This document shows positions 47,548 to 56,428 of a stretch of DNA of 64,000 nt, in pieces (position 1 is the stretch's first letter; each line of letters begins with the position of its first letter). Source of the stretch: VXPW01 sp965115815 (GTDB lineage: Bacteria; Pseudomonadota; Alphaproteobacteria; TMED109); assembly GCA_965115815.1 (NCBI GenBank), contig OZ220465.1, forward strand, positions 4,464,001 through 4,528,000. Reading direction: 5' to 3'. The translations under genes were made by a program, and so were the position numbers. The notes below the pieces were generated by a model, which was not told the DNA's origin, searched no databases, and was given only the letters and a program-made list of their open reading frames with translations.

Positions 47548-48416
47548 GTAGGAGGGGTCGTTGCCGAGCCCCTCCCCCCACAGATCCGGACGTGCCCGCA
47601 TTAGGGCATCCGGTTCCGTACAGGACAGGTTCGCTCAAGCGGTCCCGTAGCCGTGCATGATCTTGGCCGTCGGCATGCCGGGCATCCTTCTCCAGGACGC
47701 CCGCCCGCAGCCATGGGTTGATCCTGCGACGGATGACACCGTCCTTGATCCACAGGTCCAGAAAGGCGCGGAGTTCCCGATGCGGGATGCTGTCGAAATC
47801 CTTCGACACCTCCGCATCGATCACCCCGCGCTTCTTCTTCGCCTGCGCGGCTATCCACTGTTGTTCCGTTGACGGGTTGGAAGCTCTCAGTGTCTCTTCC
47901 ACCGTTTCCCTCCAGTGGTTCTGTTCCTGCAGCACGCCCCTTCCCTCCAGCGGCACCCGGTGGACCCGGTTCCCCGCCTTCGCCGGTACTAGGAGCGAGC
48001 TACGACTTCCGGTTTCCGTCTGGCCTTCGGCTCATGGGTTTCGCCAGCCGGCTCCGCAGGCTCGACCTGCGGGCAGAAACCGGATCTCCCAGGTTCCCTG
48101 GCAAGCCCTCCCGCGGCTTTGCGTCGTTCTCTGACCCCGGACGGTCCGTTGCGCCTTGCCCATACACGCGGCGCGCCGGTGCGGCCCCCACTGCTCGAAA
48201 GATGAAGGCACCGACATTGAGGAGTACGAGGCTCCATAGCGACGCTTCGCCGCCCGCTGTGTACGCTTCACGACGTGCGTTACCGCACGCCATGCCACAC
48301 TCGCTCCCGGCTGGCGGGCTCACCTTTGCCGGGCGGGGGTCGAACCCGCAGGCTTGCGACGAAAGGTTTCAACCTACGTCATGGTTTCCCCCTCTCCAGG
48401 GCTTGGCCTGGCGCAA
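47548..48416 (-). mobile_element. ORF-less group II intron (type 1, copy B)
   Basis: 869 nt from TTGCGCCAGG (48416) to CTAC (47548), the same length and the same internal deletions as copy A: the frame goes from IAAQAKKKR directly to GVIDAEVSKDFDS, and from RAGVLEKD to ARHADGQDHARL. Domain V-like hairpin (GATGCCC ... GCGGGCACGTCC) and domain VI (GGGGGGAGGGG ... CCCCTCCTAC) are complete and not interrupted. In both A and B the triad position of domain V reads AAC rather than AGC. Confidence 0.75.
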
Positions 48417-48424
48417 TCGAGCTT

Positions 48425-48560
48425 CCTGCCCTGAGGATTGGCCAGGATCCACTCCGATCCCCGCACCGAACCCCTGCAGGCAGGCTCGGTTCCCGGAAAC
48501 CGGATCCGTCCGATCCCCAAGAGAGTGTGAGCGCCTGCACGTTCGGCATCGGGTCTGTGG
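48425..48560 (-). repeat. Dispersed intergenic repeat, copy 2
   Basis: Reverse complement of this stretch matches 24640-24780. It begins 8 bp from the 5' end of intron copy B, so the intron may have inserted beside it. Function unknown. Confidence 0.5.
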
Positions 48561-48691
48561 GGATGAACCAGAGAGCGCCGTACCGATCGGGCGCCTACGC
48601 GTGCCGACACGCACCGACACGGGGCCGACACGGACCGACACGGAAATCTTGCCAGAATACTATCGTCAGTTCAACGGTTCCGTACTACTAG

Positions 48692-48937
48692 GAAGGGGAC
48701 GAAACCCGTAAACTGGTGGCAAGTCGGGGACGGGAGCCCGTGGTCCCACCGAAAGCCAACCGGATCACGCCGTGGGAATACGATCGAGAACGGTACAAGA
48801 AACGCAAGGAAGTCGAACGCCGGTTTCGAAGGATCAAGCGTTTTCGGCGTGTCTTCACGAGATTCGACAAGTTGGATGTCGTCTTTACCTTCTTCATCCA
48901 CTTCGCACTCATCGTCGATGCTCTCAAGCCTCTATAG
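48692..48937 (+). pseudogene. IS5-family transposase, C-terminal fragment
   Basis: One frame reads ETRKLVASRGREPVVPPKAN, WEYDRERYKKRKEVERRFRR, IKRFRRVFTRFDKLDVVFTF and ends at 48937. This is the C-terminal DDE part of IS5-type transposases (IPPKSNRK, YK-x-R-N-x-[IV]-ERFF, RRI-x-TRYDKL), with the catalytic Glu region kept. The rest of the gene is missing. It marks the left edge of the low-GC island. Confidence 0.7.
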
Positions 48938-49052
48938 AGTTAACATTCCCTAACAGATTTCATTTCAATGCAATTCGTCTTTGTTTTACAGCAACAAATA
49001 AAATAATCATATAAAACACCAGAAAAATTTTCCATTCTCACATCCAGTGTTG

Positions 49053-50159
49053 TCAATCCACAGATGCCCACACAAGCCGCGGCGATTTTTCCGTCAGTAT
49101 ACGGTCGCTACCAAAAGCTTTGTTGGCCTCTATGAGGAACTTTTCGAATCCGATTCTCACGATGTGATTTTCCAACTCCCCTCCACTTGGGTCGCGATCC
49201 ATCCCCATGGCATACCGGACGCGGATCTCGAACTCCTTCTCGTCAAGGTTCCCAGAAATCCCGACATGAGGGGTTTCGAAAATTACTTTCTGAACATCAG
49301 CATTCGAACCATTCAGCATCATACCCGAATCGGCCATCTCTCTTGAATTGGCTAGGTCGTCGAACAGCAGTGCCATCATGAATGCATAACCCGCGGTCGG
49401 GATTTTTGACTGCAGGATGTCTGAGAACGCATGAACGTTCTGAATCAATGAAACAACGTCCCGAAGATCAGAGTTCACTGTAAGTTTCTTGATTCTTCCG
49501 CGCAAAAACTGCGTCAGATCTTTCACCGTCACCTTCTCGATAATCTCCGAGACACCTCCGATAAAATGCTTGATGTCAAACGCATAGCCCATAAAGCGCC
49601 CCGAAAGAGCCGAGATCTTTCTGGAATTATCCGAGAAAAGATCTCTGACGCGGCTGCCATCGAAAAAATAATATCTGTTGTGTATCAGCGTGTCAAACAA
49701 TTCTCGTAACTTCACTTCTCCGTCAGGCGAGTTGCAATGATCAAGTCTCGGAATCGATTTCGCATCGAGCCGCCGTACCAGATCAAGCAAATTCCTCGTG
49801 CGGGTAGAAATGAGAATTATGTGATCCATGGCCTTCTTGTCGTATAGCGCGTCGCATTCTGCGGTTTCAGCCTCGCTTGTCAAATGGAATCTTTCTGTGC
49901 ACCATGTGCGATTGTCGGAAATGAAGCCTCTAATGGAGCGGCGGATTTCTTTCAAAAGGAACGGCAAGCCGCCAACGACTTCTAGCGTGCCGCTTCCATT
50001 CGCCAAATACCGGCCAATGACAAAGGGATTGCTCTCTGCGTGCAGTGTGCTCTTGACCTCCCCCTCTATGTTTCTCGTCCTATAGAAGGCAACATACCCA
50101 TATAAACTCCGGCCATGTTTCTTGTACAAGAGATTCATTCGTTCGTTGGTCGACATCAT
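49053..50159 (-). CDS. Unrecognised 368-aa protein, divergent partner of the STAND NTPase
   Basis: Starts MMSTNERMNLLYKKHGRSLY. No domain is recognised. It is mixed alpha/beta by eye, rich in charged residues, with no signal peptide or membrane segment. Features: HIILISTRTRNLLDLVRRLD about residue 115, ELFDTLIHNRYYFFDGSRVR about 155 (the HNRYYF pattern resembles HEPN-type RNase or phosphodiesterase-like segments only superficially), and SGRFMGYAFDIKHFIGGVSE about 190. GC is about 42-45% in samples, far below the window average, so it was acquired. It diverges from the NTPase gene with 236 bp between starts, and both are bounded by transposons. A defence-related or regulatory role is a guess from context. 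Confidence 0.7.
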   Translation of the reverse strand: MMSTNERMNLLYKKHGRSLYGYVAFYRTRNIEGEVKSTLHAESNPFVIGRYLANGSGTLEVVGGLPFLLKEIRRSIRGFISDNRTWCTERFHLTSEAETAECDALYDKKAMDHIILISTRTRNLLDLVRRLDAKSIPRLDHCNSPDGEVKLRELFDTLIHNRYYFFDGSRVRDLFSDNSRKISALSGRFMGYAFDIKHFIGGVSEIIEKVTVKDLTQFLRGRIKKLTVNSDLRDVVSLIQNVHAFSDILQSKIPTAGYAFMMALLFDDLANSREMADSGMMLNGSNADVQKVIFETPHVGISGNLDEKEFEIRVRYAMGMDRDPSGGELENHIVRIGFEKFLIEANKAFGSDRILTEKSPRLVWASVD

Positions 50160-50184
50160 GTGTTCCTGTAATTTGCCGCTTCAT

Positions 50185-50213
50185 TGCAACGGATTGACTT
50201 TCATGCCGTTGCA
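50185..50213. promoter_or_regulatory. Inverted repeat in the divergent promoter
   Basis: TGCAACGG at 50185-50192 and CCGTTGCA at 50206-50213, separated by 13 bp, 26 bp from the unknown gene start and about 180 bp from the NTPase start. It could be a dimeric repressor site. No regulator gene is identified in the island. Confidence 0.35.
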
Positions 50214-50395
50214 TTGGCGTCTGCAGATATTCTGACCCATTTGAAGCCCGGCACGGCTTCATATCGTAACACGGGCACGTGGCCTCGTCAAGCTTCGATG
50301 GGCGTAGGCCTGCAAAGCGCTGATTGCTTCTCCAGATGTCGTAGACATTGATCCAATAACCAATTATCTTGTGAAGACAGGAGGGTCGGCGCGAG

Positions 50396-53300
50396 ATGAA
50401 CGGCGCGATCCGAATGCACGTAAATCTCGAGAACACCAGCATGTCCCATGAGACCACGTCAGAGATAGCGGGCACAATCAAACGAAAGCTCATCCACGAG
50501 AAGCGTGACGGCAATCAGTCCGTGATTGGCCAAGACGAGATTCTCTCGCTCCATGATCCGACCGTGATTCTCGGTGATCCCGGACTGGGAAAGACCGTGC
50601 TCACTCGGTGGCTCGGCGAACAGCCCGGCATGAAGTATGTCCGTGCCGGTACATTCGTTCGGGCCTCCGATCCCGCCATCTCGATTGTCGGGGTCACGTG
50701 TATCGTCGTCGACGGCCTCGACGAAATCGCTTCCGCCACACCGGGTAGCGCCATCGACACGGTGCTGAATAGGTTGTCGGCGATCGGCAACCCGCGCTTC
50801 GTCCTTTCCTGCCGCGCCGCCGATTGGCTGGGCGCGGCCGATCGGGTGAAGATCGAGGACGACTACGGCGTGGCACCCATGCTGCTGCATCTCCAGCCCT
50901 TCACGAATGACGAAGCGCACGATTTCCTTTCGATGAGATTTCCGGAAGTCGATCCTGCCGCAATGCTGGCGCATCTGGCTGCCTACGGGATCGAATCCCT
51001 GTACGAAAATCCCCTCACGCTGAAGATGCTCGGCGAGGTGGCGCAGAACGATGGGATGCTTCCCAAGACCCGAGCCCGGCTTTTCGAGCGCGCCTGCAGT
51101 GTCATGCTCCGTGAGGACAATCTGCGCCACGATTGCGATTCTCATGTCCGCAGAGATGAAGGAGAAATGCTGCTTGCGGCCGGTGCGGCATGCGCTGCAC
51201 AGCTATTGTGCGGGCGTCTCGGGATCTTCACCGGACCACACACGAAGATGCCGGACGGCTACCTGATGGCGACCGATATCACGAGTCTTCCATTTGCCGA
51301 TGCGGTCACCGACGCACTCAAGGTCCGACTCTTCCGGTCCGAAGGGGAGAACCGCTTCGCGCATGTCCATCGCGTCATCGCGGAGTTTCTCGGCGCCAGG
51401 TGGCTCGCGCACTGTTTCGAGGAAGATACCTCGAAGAGGAGGATTTTCGCCCTGTTCGGCTTGGGCAAGGGGGTGCCCGCCTCCTTGCGCGGGCTGCATG
51501 CGTGGATCGCGCATTTCAGTGCTGCACTGGCGCAGCCCTGTATCAAAGCCGACCCCTATGCCGTCCTGCGCTACGGCAACGCCGAGACCCTGAAGCTTCA
51601 TCAGGCGCGGGCCCTGCTCGCCGCTCTGAAGAAGTTGTCCGATGACGACCCGTATTTCCGATCAGAGGATTGGGGCCACCATCCCGTACCCGGTTTGCTG
51701 CGCTCCGAACTCAAGGACGAGATTCGCGCCATCATCGAGCCATCCCACAATCACATGCAACTCACGACGTTTCTGCTCGAAGCCATGACCGGAACGGATC
51801 TTGCCAGCACTTTGGGAGACACGCTGAACTCGATCATGTTCGACGGACAGCGCAGTGTCAGAGATCGGTCCGCAGCGGCGACGGCGCTGTACGAGGCAGG
51901 TGTCCGCAACGACTGGGAAACCGTAATCCGCAGCCTCCTCGACCTTAACGATCCGGACTCGGCGCGGCTCGCATTCGGGATACTCCGTCGTCTCGGCTTG
52001 TTTGGTGTGGCGCAACGGACAGCAATCCGTACGGTATTGGCGTATTTCGGACTCGGCACGAAACTGAAGACAAGGGAACATCGACATCTTCCGGATGATC
52101 TCTTCAGCGGCCATGACCCCGAACTCTTCGCTTCATGGCTTGATCACCTGGTCGAAACTGCACGGCCTCTGATGAACAACGCCGATTTCGATGCGATTTG
52201 GTACGTGACGAGGTCAATCAGATCTATCGCAGCCGAAATCATCGAGACCGATCCTACGATCCGGCCCGAACGCATATGGGCATGGATCGGCTGGCTGGAC
52301 AAGGGCAGGGACCTTGCGGGAGACGCCCCCCGGAGGCTCCGAGCCCTGTTCCTCGAAAACCGTGACCTTCGTGCGGCACTTCTCGAACATGTGTTGCTCA
52401 CTCCGTGCGCCGAAGATACCTGGAAGGCCGGTCATCGCCTCCGCAGTACGGGACTTGAACTGAATCCGACGGAAGAAGATCTTGTCGGCTTGTTGAGAGT
52501 TCTGCGTGCTCGGGACGGCGACGGCAGGATCGACCCGAACACATGGCGAGACCTTCTTCTACTTGGGAGAATTGACGACGGTCTTGCAGCTTCCGTTCAG
52601 GACGCTGCAGTGGAGGCTGCCGCCGGTGACGCAGAACTGTTGCGGATCCTCGAAAGTGTCCGTAGGCGTCAGGCGGAAGAGTATGCCGAACAGGTCGATC
52701 AGGACGTGAGGACCGAGGAGCATCGCAAAACCACCCATCGTGAGTACCGGAACAGGATTGCCGACAGGGACAAGGATGTGGAGGCCGGCGATGTGCACGT
52801 TCTCGCATCTCCTGCAGTAGTCTATCTTGGCTGGCCCGCGACGCTCGAACCGGAATTTCATTTCGATCCTAAGGTGCCTTCAGATGATCGTCTGCGTCTC
52901 GTTCTCGGCGAGGAACTGGCCGAGCGGGTGATGTCGGGATTCATCAAGGTGCTCACTCGCGACGATCTGCCCAGTAGTTCAAGGATCGTGGAAGCCCATC
53001 GCGAGAACAGGCACTGTGTGGCCGAGGCTCCGATGATCTGCGGTATCATGGAGATGGTGCGCAGGGAGCTTCCGCTCGAAGGAATCGAACGGCAGGCGCT
53101 CGCTGCAGCCTACATGGCATGGCAATCCTGGCCACCCTCAACGGAACGGAGTTCCGTCACTTCGGAAATGGAAACGGCGCTGTTTCAAAGCGAATCGGAT
53201 TGGGAAGAGTATTTCCGGACCAGTATCGAACCCCGGCTGAACAGCGACCACCACCAGCCCGGAGAGATTCTTCGCCTTGCCAGCGACCTCCGATTTTCCG

Positions 53301-54484
53301 GCCTGGCTGGCCGCCTGTCCATCGAATGGCTGCGCCGCTACCCCGCGTTGAGATTCGAAGTACAGGCAGAGCTGATGGCCTGCATGTTCAGGAATGCACG
53401 GTTCGACGATGTGCGGAGTCTGATTGTCGACCTTCGGACGAGATCCCACCGGGATCATGACACACGGTTGCTGTGGCTTTCGGCGGACTATGTCGTCGAC
53501 TTGGAAAATCGATGGTCCGTGCTCGCGGACGCGGCAGCAAGACATCGGGAGTTCCTCTGGCCTCTTCGAGACCGTATCCGGAATCACACCATGACGGCAA
53601 ACGGCCTGCGCTTCGACAAGTTCTCCATTGATCATCTCGTGTTCATCGTGAAGTCGTTCGGCACACAGTGGCCAAATACTCCCTGGCCCGCTGGCGTGGT
53701 GAAGGTAGACAGATGCAACCCGTCGGATGCAAGCACCTTCATCTGCCATACGATCAATGCAATTGCGAGTTGTCCGGACCCCGAGGCCACCACCGCACTG
53801 CAAGGTCTGATCGCTGGACATGCCCCCAGCTATGCCAACATGATGAAGCACGCTCTCGCGCTCCAACTGAGGCGTCGCCGCGACCACGACTATTCCGCAC
53901 CCACGATCGACGAACTGCGATCCGCGGTCACGAACGGCCTGCCGGAGAGTATCGGCCAGATGCGCGCGTGGTTTGCCGACCGGATCGAAGATCTCCAGCA
54001 ACGGATTCGCGGAAGCAACACCGACATGTGGGAAGCGTACTGGAACGATGATCAGCCTCAAGAGGAAACCTACTGCCGCAATCGCCTGATCGAGCACATT
54101 CCAGGGTTGTTGCCACCATCGATCCGGTTCGAGCCGGAAAGGCACATGACCGGGCAAAGGAGGTCCGATATCATGGTCATCCGCAACGACATCGGCCTGC
54201 CGGTCGAGATCAAGGGCCAATGGCATCCTAACGTGTGGACGGCGGCGCGTGACCAACTCGATGCTCACTATACGGGAGACTGGCAGGCCGATGGACGGGG
54301 TGCCTACATCGTCCTCTGGTTCGGCGACGTTCCCGAGAGACGGAAATGCTTGCCTGGACACCCGAACGGCCTGTCACGGCCGGAGACGCCCAAAGCGCTC
54401 AGGCAGATGCTGATCGATGGCCTCACCGAGAATCAGCGCTCCCGGATTGATGTCTTCGTCCTGGATCTCACAAGGCCGAAGTAA
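50396..54484 (+). CDS. STAND (NACHT-like) NTPase with C-terminal PD-(D/E)XK nuclease-like domain
   Basis: 1362 aa, probably a cytoplasmic signal-transducing ATPase. Walker A GDPGLGKT is at residues 60-67, Walker B CIVVDGLDE at 102-110, and the sensor-like RFVLSCRAADW at 134-144, then a helical winged/lid region (LYENPLTLKMLGEVAQ, FAHVHRVIAEFLGARWL). Residues about 330-1200 are a long helical region, presumably the sensor or repeat scaffold. The C-terminus has a PD-(D/E)XK signature: Asp1258 (RSDIMVI), Glu1271-x-Lys1273 (LPVEIKGQWHP) with upstream Glu1224/1233, followed by AARDQLDAHYTGDW and GAYIVLWFG. Many Avs and bNACHT defence proteins carry the effector at the N-terminus; here it is C-terminal. 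AGGAGGG precedes the ATG. GC is about 58-60%, below the chromosome. Confidence 0.75.
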   Translation: MNGAIRMHVNLENTSMSHETTSEIAGTIKRKLIHEKRDGNQSVIGQDEILSLHDPTVILGDPGLGKTVLTRWLGEQPGMKYVRAGTFVRASDPAISIVGVTCIVVDGLDEIASATPGSAIDTVLNRLSAIGNPRFVLSCRAADWLGAADRVKIEDDYGVAPMLLHLQPFTNDEAHDFLSMRFPEVDPAAMLAHLAAYGIESLYENPLTLKMLGEVAQNDGMLPKTRARLFERACSVMLREDNLRHDCDSHVRRDEGEMLLAAGAACAAQLLCGRLGIFTGPHTKMPDGYLMATDITSLPFADAVTDALKVRLFRSEGENRFAHVHRVIAEFLGARWLAHCFEEDTSKRRIFALFGLGKGVPASLRGLHAWIAHFSAALAQPCIKADPYAVLRYGNAETLKLHQARALLAALKKLSDDDPYFRSEDWGHHPVPGLLRSELKDEIRAIIEPSHNHMQLTTFLLEAMTGTDLASTLGDTLNSIMFDGQRSVRDRSAAATALYEAGVRNDWETVIRSLLDLNDPDSARLAFGILRRLGLFGVAQRTAIRTVLAYFGLGTKLKTREHRHLPDDLFSGHDPELFASWLDHLVETARPLMNNADFDAIWYVTRSIRSIAAEIIETDPTIRPERIWAWIGWLDKGRDLAGDAPRRLRALFLENRDLRAALLEHVLLTPCAEDTWKAGHRLRSTGLELNPTEEDLVGLLRVLRARDGDGRIDPNTWRDLLLLGRIDDGLAASVQDAAVEAAAGDAELLRILESVRRRQAEEYAEQVDQDVRTEEHRKTTHREYRNRIADRDKDVEAGDVHVLASPAVVYLGWPATLEPEFHFDPKVPSDDRLRLVLGEELAERVMSGFIKVLTRDDLPSSSRIVEAHRENRHCVAEAPMICGIMEMVRRELPLEGIERQALAAAYMAWQSWPPSTERSSVTSEMETALFQSESDWEEYFRTSIEPRLNSDHHQPGEILRLASDLRFSGLAGRLSIEWLRRYPALRFEVQAELMACMFRNARFDDVRSLIVDLRTRSHRDHDTRLLWLSADYVVDLENRWSVLADAAARHREFLWPLRDRIRNHTMTANGLRFDKFSIDHLVFIVKSFGTQWPNTPWPAGVVKVDRCNPSDASTFICHTINAIASCPDPEATTALQGLIAGHAPSYANMMKHALALQLRRRRDHDYSAPTIDELRSAVTNGLPESIGQMRAWFADRIEDLQQRIRGSNTDMWEAYWNDDQPQEETYCRNRLIEHIPGLLPPSIRFEPERHMTGQRRSDIMVIRNDIGLPVEIKGQWHPNVWTAARDQLDAHYTGDWQADGRGAYIVLWFGDVPERRKCLPGHPNGLSRPETPKALRQMLIDGLTENQRSRIDVFVLDLTRPK

Positions 54485-54608
54485 GCGGTCCGCACGACAG
54501 TTATCCCGCGGTCCCACTGCCATCGTGATTTCGCCCCCTTCTCCAGGCACTCGCTGACTGCCTTGCAATAGGCAATGATCTTCCGGTCCTGTTCGCTGAC
54601 TGTAACTA

Positions 54609-56421
54609 GTGCCCGCACCGAAAATGGTCATTTTGGCGGCCCTTCCGGCGAAATTTCGGGTTGGACCCACCCTCCGGGGCCTCCGGTCGCTCCGTTTCCA
54701 AGGGATTCCTGCCGATTCGCAGCGGCATCCGGGCCCTTCCCACCCAGAATCCGGACGCCAGGGCGAGCGGCTCCGTTCCCGCTCCCGGCGAGCTTCGCGG
54801 ACGGGGTGGAGGGGCGCCGCTGTTAGGCGGCGCGTCTTCGTCGTCGTCGGGCTTGGGCCCGGGCCTGTCTCTGCAGCAGCAACCCGATGCGGTGGACATT
54901 GAAGGCCACCATGGAGAGCGCCACCATCCGCGCAAAACCCTCCGCCCCATACGACAGGACCCGGTCCATGCCGCGCTGCTCGAGATTATTGATGGCGGAC
55001 TCCACGGCCGGATGCTGCCGGCGCATCTCCCGGAACGTCGGGTCGGCGGCCCGTTTCCGGTCGGTCGGACCGAGTTTTCCCTTCTTCGGAAGCACGTTGT
55101 GATCCAGCAGTTCGTCCAGTGCGATCCGGTTGGAGGGGCTGTGGAACCCCCGATCGAAGCTGCACAGGCGGAGGTCGGGGAAGCGGGCCTGCGCTTCCCG
55201 GATCATGGGTACGGCATGATCCACGTCTCCGCCTTCCCACAGGATCCGGGAGTGTAGGAGGAAGCCGTGCTGGTCCTCCAGCACGGCCACCGGCACTCCG
55301 AGTTCCACCGGAACCCCGGCCTTGCCCTTCACACACCCGCGCGTGTGCTCCTCGAAGATCGAAAACACCTTCTCTTCCTGCGGGATCTTCTCGCCTTTCC
55401 GCAGGCGGCGGTCCACTTGGTCGAGCTGCCTCCGGGCAGGCTTGAGGTACGACTCGATCCGGAGAATCCTGGGGGCTCCGACGCCTTGCTCTCGAAGCGC
55501 AGGAACCGTCGCTTCCGCCCGTCGGACCTCCTCCCAGCAGGCGTCGAGGTACGCCTGGATCGGCCCCGGACGGGCCCGCCGGGTCCGCCGAACCTTCGGA
55601 AAGAGCCGCTGCAGCCTCCGGCTCCGATGCCGCCACTGCCGCCCTCCGGACACCCCCGCCCGCAGGGCTGAGCGGCCCATCTCGCGCACCAGGCAACGCA
55701 TCGCATCCCACAGCAGGTTGACGTCCGTCGGGAAGTGCACATCCGTCTTCACCACGAACGAATCACAGCGGCCCCGCAGGGGCTCCTTCGACGGGCGACC
55801 GCCCGGGCCGCTCTTCCGCTTCCGCTTCCGCACCCGCGCATGGCCGCTCTCCGCGATCCGCTGCAACACCTCCCCCAGCACGTCCGGCGTCAGCAGGCTC
55901 ACGTTGGGTACCACCGTGGGATACCGGTACCGGGTCTCGTCCCAGAAGTCGGAGTGTCCCAGAAACTTCCGAACGGTAGGGTGTTGGTTCACCAGCTCGT
56001 GCAGACGATCGAAGTCACACCCTAGGACCTGCTTCAGGAGACCCATCACGAGGATCCTCCACAGCTCCATGCCGGGACGCCCTTTCGTGTGGGACACCTC
56101 GGGAAGGATCCCCTGCTCCAGGATCTCGAACAACCGGGCACGAACCGACCGGTCGGCATACACGTGCCGAAGCCCGAGCAGCAGCGGCGGAATGTCATCC
56201 CGCGAGCTCTCGTCGATCTCGATCTCCTCGATCGCAACCTGACCCAATTCCATCTGCAGGCGAATGACGTTTCGCATGGCAATTCTCGCGAAGATTCCCG
56301 AAAATCCGGCCGATTCTCGACCGCATCGGCCGATTCCCGCATCAAAGCGGGATTCTTCGTCCCCTCTATATCACGATTCCACTTTTAGAGTTAAACCATT
56401 GTACTTTTTCGGTGCGGGCAC
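54609..56421 (-). mobile_element. ISNCY-type element, copy b
   Basis: 1813 bp with ends GTGCCCGCACCGAAAA and complement, flanked by the perfect 6-bp duplication TAACTA (54603-54608 and 56422-56427). The duplicated hexamer is positions 2-7 of the IS66 end GTAACTACTCACC. The transposase is intact, so this is a clean insertion event. Confidence 0.88.
54823..56277 (-). CDS. ISNCY-family transposase (intact)
   Basis: 484 aa from ATG 56277, MRNVIRLQMELGQVAIEEIE. Blocks as in other ISNCY-like transposases: SRDDIPPLLLGLRHVYADRS, TKGRPGMELWRILVMGLLK, FDRLHELVNQHPTVRKFLGH, CDSFVVKTDVHFPTDVNLLW, VSIFEEHTRGCVKGKAGVPV-type segment, LRLCSFDRGFHSPSNRIALD, MRRQHPAVESAINNLEQRG, MVAFNVHRIGLLLQRQAR and a basic tail. 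Acidic residues in VKTDVHF and CSFDRGF are candidate catalytic positions. It is full length compared with copy c. Confidence 0.85.
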   Translation of the reverse strand: MRNVIRLQMELGQVAIEEIEIDESSRDDIPPLLLGLRHVYADRSVRARLFEILEQGILPEVSHTKGRPGMELWRILVMGLLKQVLGCDFDRLHELVNQHPTVRKFLGHSDFWDETRYRYPTVVPNVSLLTPDVLGEVLQRIAESGHARVRKRKRKSGPGGRPSKEPLRGRCDSFVVKTDVHFPTDVNLLWDAMRCLVREMGRSALRAGVSGGRQWRHRSRRLQRLFPKVRRTRRARPGPIQAYLDACWEEVRRAEATVPALREQGVGAPRILRIESYLKPARRQLDQVDRRLRKGEKIPQEEKVFSIFEEHTRGCVKGKAGVPVELGVPVAVLEDQHGFLLHSRILWEGGDVDHAVPMIREAQARFPDLRLCSFDRGFHSPSNRIALDELLDHNVLPKKGKLGPTDRKRAADPTFREMRRQHPAVESAINNLEQRGMDRVLSYGAEGFARMVALSMVAFNVHRIGLLLQRQARAQARRRRRRAA

Positions 56422-56428
56422 TAACTAC

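Noticed and set aside
49053..50159. HEPN-type RNase assignment from HNRYYF
   Set aside because: HEPN needs R-x4-6-H in a helical context; the motif order here does not match, so no family is claimed.
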